Shown: positions 14,551 to 20,967 of the stretch, piece after piece
Layout: every line of letters begins with the position of its first letter
How positions within the stretch are numbered: position 1 is the first letter of the stretch
Assembly (NCBI GenBank): GCA_030463445.1
Contig: JAQGFW010004635.1
Span: 1 to 39,569 of the forward strand
From: Euplotes aediculatus
Lineage: Eukaryota > Ciliophora > Spirotrichea > Euplotida > Euplotidae
Direction: 5' to 3'
Length of the DNA: 39,569 nucleotides
Made by a program: the position numbers and the translations under genes
The notes under the pieces: model-generated
Seen by the model: the letters and a program-made list of their open reading frames with translations, nothing else
The model's database searches: none
Told to the model about the DNA's origin: nothing

Positions 14551-16650
14551 ATGAATACTTCCAGCCTTACCTTCGATACCGCCGTTGGGCAAGCCAAAAA
14601 ACTTTATGAAAGTTACATTGAGGCTTTGCCGATTGCCGATGATTTCAAGCCATATTTGATAGATGAGAGTTTTTTTGAGAATAACCCTTCGATGTACCTT
14701 ATTTATCCAACACTCTTTGAAGAAAAGTTTCGGGTATTTCAGGATGAAAAACTACCTCAATTGTGTATTGCGGGCTATCTGTATTATCGTTCGGTTATTG
14801 AGAACGACACAACCCTCGATAACGCCGAATTGCTCTCAAAAAACCAAATGTTTACTATCGTGAGCAGCATTGCACAAGAAGAAAGTATTAAGTTATTGAC
14901 ACACCTTTTTGGTCTTGAATCAGCTTTTTGGAAATACTGGAATCTCCGCAAAGGCGAGTATATGAAAGGCCTGAGAATGGATAAAAAATACGCTACTTTT
15001 GCACTCACTACCAACGACCTTGTTGATATAGAACAATACAAAACAAAAAATCTCGATTTTGAGGTGAGTTTAGAAGACTACGAAAAAATAGCTGATTACA
15101 AATCGGCATTTGGTAAAGTGGCGATTGATGCTACTTTTCTGCTTTCGGGTTCGGATGATAAAATCGCCCATAAAAACTTACTCGAGTCGCACGCTTTGTT
15201 TTCGGTTGGGTTTCAGTTGATGGATGATATCCACGACCTAAAAAAAGACATCCGAAACTCGCAACTCAATTATGCGTATCAGAGTTTACGCAAATATTGC
15301 ATTGAGAATGATATAGATTTTTATAAAAAAGAGCCAGAAATGCTCCATAAATTTTTGTATGTGAGCGGTGTAGCTGCCGATTTGCTCGAAATGGCAATCG
15401 GGTATTTTGAAAGAGCCAACGATGCCATAAAAGCCTATGGTCTTACACTATGGACAAAAGTTATCGAAGATAAAAAAGCCGAGGCTTTAAAAATATTAAG
15501 AGAAGTAAAGGTTTATAATAAATTGGTAGATTTGAGAGTAGAATTGCGAAATACCAAACAAAAATATCCTGATTTTAGATTAAATTATCTTGACGAATCA
15601 TCACTTTACCATAAAATTGCCAATTCTGCTTTGAAACACCTCATTGATGAATGGCAAAAAGACTTCGGCGAAGCCAAACACATTATGTATTTGAGCAAAT
15701 CTGAGGGGTTTACGAGCGACAATGAGTACCACATCGGCGATGTGTTTCAGAGAGCTTTGATTGCCGAATCTCTGGCAGAAGTAAATGATTTTTATGGCAA
15801 CCAGTTAGATTATGTTCTCGACCACGAAACCGATTATTTACTTTCTCAAAAACTACAACACGGTGTAGGTGGCTGGAACTACTTCCCGACGGTTGCAGAG
15901 GTTGCTCCTGATGCCGACGATTTAGGGCAAATTATTCAGGTTTTTGTTAAATCTAACGCCCTCAATAAAGCAATTGAGCATTTTAGAACCCCGATAGAGG
16001 TTTTGTTAAGCGATAATTATTTGCCAAATGGGAGTTTTGAAACATGGATTGTACCCAAGCAAAACCAATCGCTTTTGCAGCAAATTCAGAATTTATTTAA
16101 CGAAACCAAATGGGGCAAGGGACCCGACACCGAAGTTGTGGCAAATATGCTTTATGGACTTTGTGTTTTGGATAAAGATAAATACATGAAACAAATCATG
16201 GATGGATGCGAGTACTTGCTGGCACAACAACACAATGATGGTTTCTGGAAAAGCAGATGGTATTATGGCCCATTTTATGGAACATACACAACTGTCAGGG
16301 TTTTGCATCAAGCCCAACAAGGACAAAGAGCGATTGAAAAAGCAGTAGATTATTTGGTGAAATCGCAGCATAATGATGGTGGATGGGGCTTTTTGGATGC
16401 TAAAAGCGACCCTCTCTCAACTGCTCTGGCAATGCTGACACTGAGCTTTTCGTCTGAATCCGAAAGGATAAGGACAGTCGTAGAAAATGGTTTGGCATAC
16501 TTGCAAAATACCCAAAAACAAGATGGAACTTGGGCAGGAGTTAAGTTTATTGCTCCCAAAGTCAACGAGCCGTATAGTAGCTCTACTTTGACTTCGAGTT
16601 TTGTTCTGAAAGCGGTTGTAAATGCTTATCGTAAGTTTTACAATGATTGA
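14551..16650 (+). CDS. Fused class I isoprenyl synthase-like and class II terpene cyclase-like enzyme
   Basis: 699 aa. N-terminal half (about 1-330): an all-helical isoprenyl-diphosphate-synthase-like domain with a first acidic motif N86-D87-T-T-L-D90 (atypical against DDxxD) and a clear second one, QLMDDIHDLKKDI (D225, D226, D229). C-terminal half (about 350-699): alpha/alpha-barrel of the squalene cyclase type with GGWNYFP, the class II motif D454-A-D456-D457 (DxDD), and three QW-like repeats, QHNDGFW (560), QHNDGGW (606) and QKQDGTW (655). The class I-then-class II order is the reverse of plant-type bifunctional diterpene synthases. It may prenylate a peptide or build a diphosphate and then cyclise the isoprenoid by protonation. 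The neighbours are a precursor and a peptide protease, and idi and dxs lie in the next block. The exact substrate is unknown; it could instead make a free terpene. Confidence 0.82.
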   Translation: MNTSSLTFDTAVGQAKKLYESYIEALPIADDFKPYLIDESFFENNPSMYLIYPTLFEEKFRVFQDEKLPQLCIAGYLYYRSVIENDTTLDNAELLSKNQMFTIVSSIAQEESIKLLTHLFGLESAFWKYWNLRKGEYMKGLRMDKKYATFALTTNDLVDIEQYKTKNLDFEVSLEDYEKIADYKSAFGKVAIDATFLLSGSDDKIAHKNLLESHALFSVGFQLMDDIHDLKKDIRNSQLNYAYQSLRKYCIENDIDFYKKEPEMLHKFLYVSGVAADLLEMAIGYFERANDAIKAYGLTLWTKVIEDKKAEALKILREVKVYNKLVDLRVELRNTKQKYPDFRLNYLDESSLYHKIANSALKHLIDEWQKDFGEAKHIMYLSKSEGFTSDNEYHIGDVFQRALIAESLAEVNDFYGNQLDYVLDHETDYLLSQKLQHGVGGWNYFPTVAEVAPDADDLGQIIQVFVKSNALNKAIEHFRTPIEVLLSDNYLPNGSFETWIVPKQNQSLLQQIQNLFNETKWGKGPDTEVVANMLYGLCVLDKDKYMKQIMDGCEYLLAQQHNDGFWKSRWYYGPFYGTYTTVRVLHQAQQGQRAIEKAVDYLVKSQHNDGGWGFLDAKSDPLSTALAMLTLSFSSESERIRTVVENGLAYLQNTQKQDGTWAGVKFIAPKVNEPYSSSTLTSSFVLKAVVNAYRKFYND

Positions 16651-16681
16651 AAAATAGGCACACTGAAATTAAAAATACACA

Positions 16682-17911
16682 ATGGAAAACAATTATCTAT
16701 CTCAATGCCCAAGATTGGCACCAGCAGTCGAGTTTCATGTATTTGATGACACGACTTTTCTGGTGCAACAAAAACAATACAACAACCAACTTAGGGTAGG
16801 GGGATTGATATATTTTATCCTGAAATTGGCAGATGGAAGACGAACCATCGAAGAAATAACCTCATTGGCAAGGCAAACTTTACAAATCGAAGTAGAACCC
16901 CGAGAGGTTTATGATGCTCTCTACCAAGACAAAATGAAAAAGTTAGGCTTTATAGAAAGCGAGATAGAAGTCGTAAAAAAATCGGGGAGTGATTATATAA
17001 AACTCAATATAATTCTGCTAAAAGAAGAATGGGTCAAGAAAATTAGTTGGATTTTTACGCCATTATTCACCCCAACTTTTTTCTATTTGGCTGGTTTGAC
17101 CTTACTGCTATTTATTGGATGGACATTTTACCAAAACCAAGAGGTCATAAAACCAAGCAGTATCGTAACGCCCGAAAACCTAATTACGATTTACAGTATT
17201 TTGTTGCTTAGTACGTTTTTTCATGAGATGGGTCATATCTCGGCTTGTCGGAGGTTCGGAGCAAGTCATGGTGGTATCGGTTTTGGATTTTATTTGCTTA
17301 CACCTGTATTTTTTGCCGATGTCAGCGATGCCTGGAAACTCCGCTCGTGGCAGCGATTCTTGATGGATTTAGCAGGAATTTATATGGAGCTGTTTTTTGC
17401 AACAGTCATGCTGGTAATCTACTTTATTACGGGTAATACCTTTGTTATCAATGCGGTATTCTTTGTTTTGTTTCATACCATTATCAACATAAATCCTTTA
17501 CTCAGGTACGATGGCTATTGGGCGATTTCGGATTTGCTCAATATCCCGAATATGCGGCAAGAAGCCAACCTGAAATTAACCAAAACATTTAGATGGCTTA
17601 AAGGCAAAGAAAGTACATTTCCGATACAAAAAGGTGTAGATGTATTTTTGGTGATTTACTCCGTAATCAGTTGGGTATTTATTGCAGTATTTTTATTGGG
17701 AGTGATGATTGGTAGTACCTCCACAATCATCATGTATCCATATAATTTATACAAATTTTTTGAGTATATTATCCTCAATCTCCCATCAGTAAAATTCGAG
17801 TGGGTCAAGAGCCAGGCCTTAACGTTATTTTTGCCAACGATGTTTTATTATTTAGTTTGGCAATTATCCAAAAAACATTTATTGAATTGGCGAGAGTTAT
17901 TTAAACTCTAA
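16682..17911 (+). CDS. PqqD-like domain fused to M50 (site-2 type) membrane metalloprotease
   Basis: 409 aa. Residues 1-95 form a PqqD-like winged-helix domain (SQCPRLAPAVEF, RRTIEEI), the fold used as a RiPP leader-recognition element. The rest is a multi-span membrane protein of the putative peptide zinc metalloprotease type: a hydrophobic helix at about 129-150, zinc motif HEMGH (181-185) inside LSTFFHEMGHISACRRFGAS, then LTPVFFADVSDAW, and the third-ligand segment NPLLRYDGYW (N271, D277). Related M50 proteins accompany radical SAM peptide epimerases (YydH beside YydG in Bacillus) and remove leaders or help release. It follows the terpene fusion by 31 nt and ends the first block. No C39 peptidase transporter is seen, so this is the best candidate for leader removal. 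Confidence 0.88.
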   Translation: MENNYLSQCPRLAPAVEFHVFDDTTFLVQQKQYNNQLRVGGLIYFILKLADGRRTIEEITSLARQTLQIEVEPREVYDALYQDKMKKLGFIESEIEVVKKSGSDYIKLNIILLKEEWVKKISWIFTPLFTPTFFYLAGLTLLLFIGWTFYQNQEVIKPSSIVTPENLITIYSILLLSTFFHEMGHISACRRFGASHGGIGFGFYLLTPVFFADVSDAWKLRSWQRFLMDLAGIYMELFFATVMLVIYFITGNTFVINAVFFVLFHTIININPLLRYDGYWAISDLLNIPNMRQEANLKLTKTFRWLKGKESTFPIQKGVDVFLVIYSVISWVFIAVFLLGVMIGSTSTIIMYPYNLYKFFEYIILNLPSVKFEWVKSQALTLFLPTMFYYLVWQLSKKHLLNWRELFKL

Positions 17912-18006
17912 AAATGCAAGTTTTAAATTAAAACATATAATAATTCCTACTTGATGGTTTTGAGAGGAACCATTTTCTCTCAAAACTTAATTAAGGTTGG
18001 TATTAC

Positions 18007-18048
18007 AAGCTCTATAGACTTATAGTCTAATAGAGCTTTTTGTTTTTA
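18007..18048 (+). terminator. Rho-independent terminator after the M50 gene
   Basis: Arms AAGCTCTAT (18007-18015) and ATAGAGCTT (18030-18038), extended by AGACT/AGTCT with one bulged A and a 3-nt loop, are followed by TTTGTTTTT. It separates the terpene/M50 block from the radical SAM block. Confidence 0.9.
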
Positions 18049-18241
18049 GACCAACAAATTGATAAGGTGAATAATTGGTTGATTATATGAATTTTTATTG
18101 ACACAAATTATTTTATAAAAATTGTGAACTTGTGCTTGCGTATTTTATGTAAATGTTTGGTAATTAGTCATTTGTGAATTGCTGGAATGCTTAAATACTT
18201 GCTTTTATCTGTATATTTATTGGTGAATTATTGAAATTTAG

Positions 18242-18291
18242 ACCTATTAATATAGAGAAAAAGCCTGTTTCTATAATTTTTTTCAATAGGT
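18242..18291 (+). promoter_or_regulatory. Leader hairpin upstream of the radical SAM gene
   Basis: ACCTATT (18242-18248) pairs with AATAGGT (18285-18291), and TATAGA (18251-18256) with TCTATA (18270-18275). It lies about 60 nt before the ATG at 18351. This region would be coding only if the less likely start at 18231 were used; the structure favours an untranslated leader. Confidence 0.45.
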
Positions 18292-18350
18292 ATAAAAAAG
18301 CATGCAATTTTGAACTGTCAATCAAGAAAAAAAGCTTGACACCCGCAAAA

Positions 18351-19790
18351 ATGAATGCTTACAAATTCTCATACTATGTCATAGTTTCGGAGCCAATCAA
18401 TGCTGCTGGTAATTGTATCTTGTTTTCGACTCGTTCGGGCAAGGAACTTATCGCAACACCTGCTGTCTTGACGAGCCTGCAAACAAATTTGTTGGAACTC
18501 ATCCCACAACCGATTTTAGATAAACTCATTGATTATCAGTTTGTTGTGCCTGCCGCCGAAGACGAATTAGCTGCTATTGTACAAGAAAACAAAGCAGAAA
18601 TTGCGAATTCGACCAATCTATATGAGATAATCCAGCCATCGGCAATGTGTCAATTAGGTTGTTATTATTGCGGACAAAAACACACCAAAGACTATGTTTC
18701 GACAGATTTACAAAACAAAATCGTGAGCCGAATCAGGATGAAAGCCGCCGCTGGTAATTTCAAGAATCTACACATCGGTTGGTTTGGAGCCGAGCCTTTG
18801 ATGGGTTTTAATCAGATTCGGACACTCACGCCACAACTTCAAGCCATTGCCAACGAATTTGGTATGACATACAGTGCCACAGTTGTAACAAACGGATTGA
18901 GCCTAAAAGACAATATTTTTGATGAACTCGCTGGCAAAATGGGTGTTAAAAATATAGAGATTACGCTCGATGGCACAGCCGAATACCATGATAAACACCG
19001 CTATACAAAAGCAGGTGGACAGTCATTCGATTTGATTTTTCAGAATATCCTGAATATTGTCAATAAACCAAGTTTCCGAGATTACAAGTGCGAAATCTCT
19101 GTCAGGTGCAATGTTGATGAAAAAAACGAGGCGGGAGTTTCGCCTTTGATTCAGCAACTTGCCGATAACGGATTGACTAATAAAGTGTCGTTTTATGCGG
19201 TTGGGGTTTATTCGTGGGGTAATGATGCCCACAAAAAATCACTGACCAAAGAGGAGTTTTCGCAAAGAGAATTGGAGTGGAATGTCGAGATGTTGGCAGC
19301 AGGTTTTAATAAAACAAAAGGGATTCCGAAACGTAAAAAACAAGTTTGTTTTACGGTGTCAAAAACATCTGATATGTACGATGCCTTTGGCAATATCTAC
19401 GATTGTAGCGAAACCTCGTATGTACCAGTTTACGAAAAATCTGAATATAAAATTGGTCGTGTAAAAGACGATTTTGAGGATTTATCGCTCAAAAGAAGCA
19501 AACTTCATGACTGGAACGATACCTTACTGACCGATAAGTTTCCGTGCCATAGTTGCAAAATGTTGCCAGTTTGTGGAGGCGGATGCCCCAAATCTTGGCA
19601 TGAAGATATGAGAGCCTGCCCGACGGCTAAATTCAACATAAAAGATAAACTCTTGATGCAGTATCTGCTGATTAAGAGAAAACAAAACGAGTTTGAAAAA
19701 ATAGAACAAGTTTTGAGCCTTTATCCGGATAAAAAATGGATGAATCAATACCGAGAAAAACTATTTCAGTCACAAACCCAATTAGCTTAA
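18351..19790 (+). CDS. Radical SAM/SPASM peptide maturase
   Basis: 479 aa from the ATG at 18351; an ATG at 18231 adds 40 Lys-rich residues with no family likeness. An N-terminal domain (1-90) of the kind seen in peptide maturases (possible leader binding) precedes the radical SAM core with CQLGCYYC (C100, C104, C107), then GWFGAEPLMG and TNGLSL. The C-terminal SPASM region is Cys-rich: IYDCSE, FPCHSCKMLPVCGGGCP and RACPTAKFN, enough for auxiliary Fe-S clusters. Such enzymes install C-C, C-S or C-O crosslinks or epimerise residues in RiPPs. It is the first gene of the second block, 19 nt before the 56-aa peptide, its most likely substrate. The chemistry performed cannot be read from the sequence. 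Confidence 0.92.
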   Translation: MNAYKFSYYVIVSEPINAAGNCILFSTRSGKELIATPAVLTSLQTNLLELIPQPILDKLIDYQFVVPAAEDELAAIVQENKAEIANSTNLYEIIQPSAMCQLGCYYCGQKHTKDYVSTDLQNKIVSRIRMKAAAGNFKNLHIGWFGAEPLMGFNQIRTLTPQLQAIANEFGMTYSATVVTNGLSLKDNIFDELAGKMGVKNIEITLDGTAEYHDKHRYTKAGGQSFDLIFQNILNIVNKPSFRDYKCEISVRCNVDEKNEAGVSPLIQQLADNGLTNKVSFYAVGVYSWGNDAHKKSLTKEEFSQRELEWNVEMLAAGFNKTKGIPKRKKQVCFTVSKTSDMYDAFGNIYDCSETSYVPVYEKSEYKIGRVKDDFEDLSLKRSKLHDWNDTLLTDKFPCHSCKMLPVCGGGCPKSWHEDMRACPTAKFNIKDKLLMQYLLIKRKQNEFEKIEQVLSLYPDKKWMNQYREKLFQSQTQLA

Positions 19791-19809
19791 ACCTAAAAAT
19801 ATTATAAAA

Positions 19810-19980
19810 ATGAAAGATGTTAGACTTACCCAACTGCCATTTTCAGAAACTGAATTAGCAAGCATCCGCAAAGACTTAGACAAAAACAAAAAACTATCTA
19901 TGATGGTATCGCCACTCGAAGATAGAGGCGAAGTGAAAGTATGGTCTTTTTTAGGATTATCTTTTGGACCTCTTTTTTGA
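19810..19980 (+). CDS. Candidate radical SAM substrate peptide
   Basis: 56 aa; not similar to the other small peptides. The charged N-terminal part (VRLTQLPFSETELASIRKDL) looks like a leader, and the C-terminal end is aromatic and hydrophobic, VWSFLGLSFGPLF (44-56), with W45, three Phe and no Cys. The placement (19 nt after the radical SAM stop, one nucleotide before the idi ATG) argues for a real translated gene. I infer a substrate for the radical SAM enzyme, with the aromatic tail as core. Alternative: a small accessory protein. No family is recognised. Confidence 0.7.
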   Translation: MKDVRLTQLPFSETELASIRKDLDKNKKLSMMVSPLEDRGEVKVWSFLGLSFGPLF

Positions 19981-19981
19981 A

Positions 19982-20488
19982 ATGAAAACAGAAGTCATAC
20001 TGGTTGATGAAGACGACCAAGTAGTTGGTTTTGAAGAAAAACTGAAGGCTCATCAAGAAGGCAGGTTACATCGAGCGTTTTCTATTCTGATTTTTGATGA
20101 TAATGACAACATCCTCTTGCAGCAGAGAGCATGGAGTAAGTATCACTCGGCAGGTTTATGGACAAATGCTTGTTGTAGCCATCCTGAGCCTTTTGAAACC
20201 TTAGAAGCCGCTATTCACAAGCGGTTGGTTTTTGAGATGGGTTTCGATTGTGAACTTAGACACAAAACCAGTTTTATTTATCGAACCGAGTTTGAAAACG
20301 GACTTATTGAGCACGAATACGACCATGTTTTTGTGGGGAAATACACAGGTACGCCTACTTATAACCCCGATGAAGTAGCCTCTTATAGATGGTTACCTAC
20401 CAAAGATTTAAAAGATGAATTGCTTTACCGTAGCCAAAATTATACAGCTTGGTTTCATATTATTTGCCAAAATTTAAACTACATATAA
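19982..20488 (+). CDS. idi: Isopentenyl-diphosphate delta-isomerase, type I
   Basis: 168 aa from the ATG at 19982, one nucleotide after the preceding stop; an ATG at 19964 would overlap the peptide. It interconverts IPP and DMAPP in the cytoplasm. Nudix-fold type I features: RAFSILIFDDNDNILLQQRA, WTNACCSHP with the catalytic Cys (C65), and IEHEYDHVF with the metal-binding and catalytic Glu pair (E110, E112). Length is normal. It is embedded between small peptide genes, three of which (this block and the previous one) share a motif, which suggests that it supplies balanced C5 units to the isoprenyl synthase-like fusion at 14551. Confidence 0.95.
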   Translation: MKTEVILVDEDDQVVGFEEKLKAHQEGRLHRAFSILIFDDNDNILLQQRAWSKYHSAGLWTNACCSHPEPFETLEAAIHKRLVFEMGFDCELRHKTSFIYRTEFENGLIEHEYDHVFVGKYTGTPTYNPDEVASYRWLPTKDLKDELLYRSQNYTAWFHIICQNLNYI

Positions 20489-20490
20489 CA

Positions 20491-20649
20491 ATGGAAAAGA
20501 ACGAACAAAACAAAGCACTCGAAGAAAAAGCTGCTTTATTCAATGTAGAAGAAGTAGAAGCTCGTACCGAACTCGAATCTTGGGGTTTTGAGGTGGATAT
20601 TATGTGTAATCCGCCTGCACCTAACGATGATATTCTTAGACAAGCGTAG
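20491..20649 (+). CDS. RiPP precursor candidate 2 of the FxVEELExRxExxxW family
   Basis: 52 aa; the ATG at 20491 is 2 nt after the idi stop, and the motif alignment supports it over an upstream in-frame start at 20449. Motif FNVEEVEARTELESW spans F17 to W31; then GFEVDIMCNPPAPNDD with a single Cys (C39) eight residues after the Trp, exactly the spacing of the 14272 peptide, and a Pro-rich stretch. The DNA of the three paralogues differs at many codons while the motif holds, which points to selection on the peptide. It is followed by a long hairpin (20675-20737). Confidence 0.8.
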   Translation: MEKNEQNKALEEKAALFNVEEVEARTELESWGFEVDIMCNPPAPNDDILRQA

Positions 20650-20674
20650 GGGCTTCAGGTGTAACTCAGGACAA

Positions 20675-20737
20675 GTGTGGCGTATCTAATTTGAGAATTA
20701 AAATTTGGATAAAATTGATAATTCAGATATGCCACAC
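20675..20737 (+). other. Long hairpin between two precursor genes
   Basis: GTGTGGCGTATCT (20675-20687) pairs with AGATATGCCACAC (20725-20737), 13 bp with one G:U. The stem continues as GAATTA (20695-20700) / TAATTC (20719-20724) after a 7-nt bulge. No T-tract follows, so RNA stabilisation or processing is more likely than termination. Confidence 0.75.
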
Positions 20738-20762
20738 GTAAACTTTCTAAACAACTCAAACA

Positions 20763-20933
20763 ATGGAAAATCAGAATAACCCCCTCGACGAAAAGCGATT
20801 AGCTGCTTTTAAAGTCGAAGAACTCGAACAAAGAACAGAGTTTGTTTCGTGGTCTAAAGGCAAAGACCCAGATTTTGACGAGACAATGGATGAATATTTT
20901 GACGAGCTTGATAAAGAACTCAAATCTAATTAA
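20763..20933 (+). CDS. RiPP precursor candidate 3 of the FxVEELExRxExxxW family, Cys-free
   Basis: 56 aa. Motif FKVEELEQRTEFVSW spans F16 to W30 without gaps against the other two peptides. After the Trp comes SKGKDPDFDETMD and a very acidic tail; there is no Cys, and Phe stands where the others have Cys. Because Trp is the only reactive residue kept in all three after the leader motif, it is the best candidate shared modification site. It lies 26 nt downstream of the long hairpin and 34 nt before dxs. Confidence 0.78.
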   Translation: MENQNNPLDEKRLAAFKVEELEQRTEFVSWSKGKDPDFDETMDEYFDELDKELKSN

Positions 20934-20967
20934 GAATTTACTTTTTAAGATTGAACCTCATAATGCT

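Larger units (their letters stand above)
17912..18350 (+). other. Intergenic region between the two biosynthetic blocks
   Basis: About 440 nt with no convincing gene. It holds a 10-bp perfect inverted repeat (17957-17986, arms GTTTTGAGAG and CTCTCAAAAC), a terminator (18007-18048) and a leader hairpin (18242-18291). A 14-codon hydrophobic mini-frame near 18187 is probably chance. The promoter of the second block must lie here, but no good TAnnTTTG is visible. Confidence 0.6.

Noticed and set aside
17957-17986. 10-bp inverted repeat as a second terminator
   Set aside because: No T-tract follows; the real terminator is 20 nt further on at 18007-18048.
18187-18231. 14-codon hydrophobic mini-frame as another precursor
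   Set aside because: Too short, with no leader features and no similarity to the other peptides.
18231-18350. 40-residue N-terminal extension of the radical SAM protein
   Set aside because: Lys-rich, unlike maturase N termini, and overlaps a leader hairpin; the ATG at 18351 is better placed.
20842-20967. Longer N terminus for DXS
   Set aside because: It overlaps the third precursor in another frame and has no similarity to DXS.
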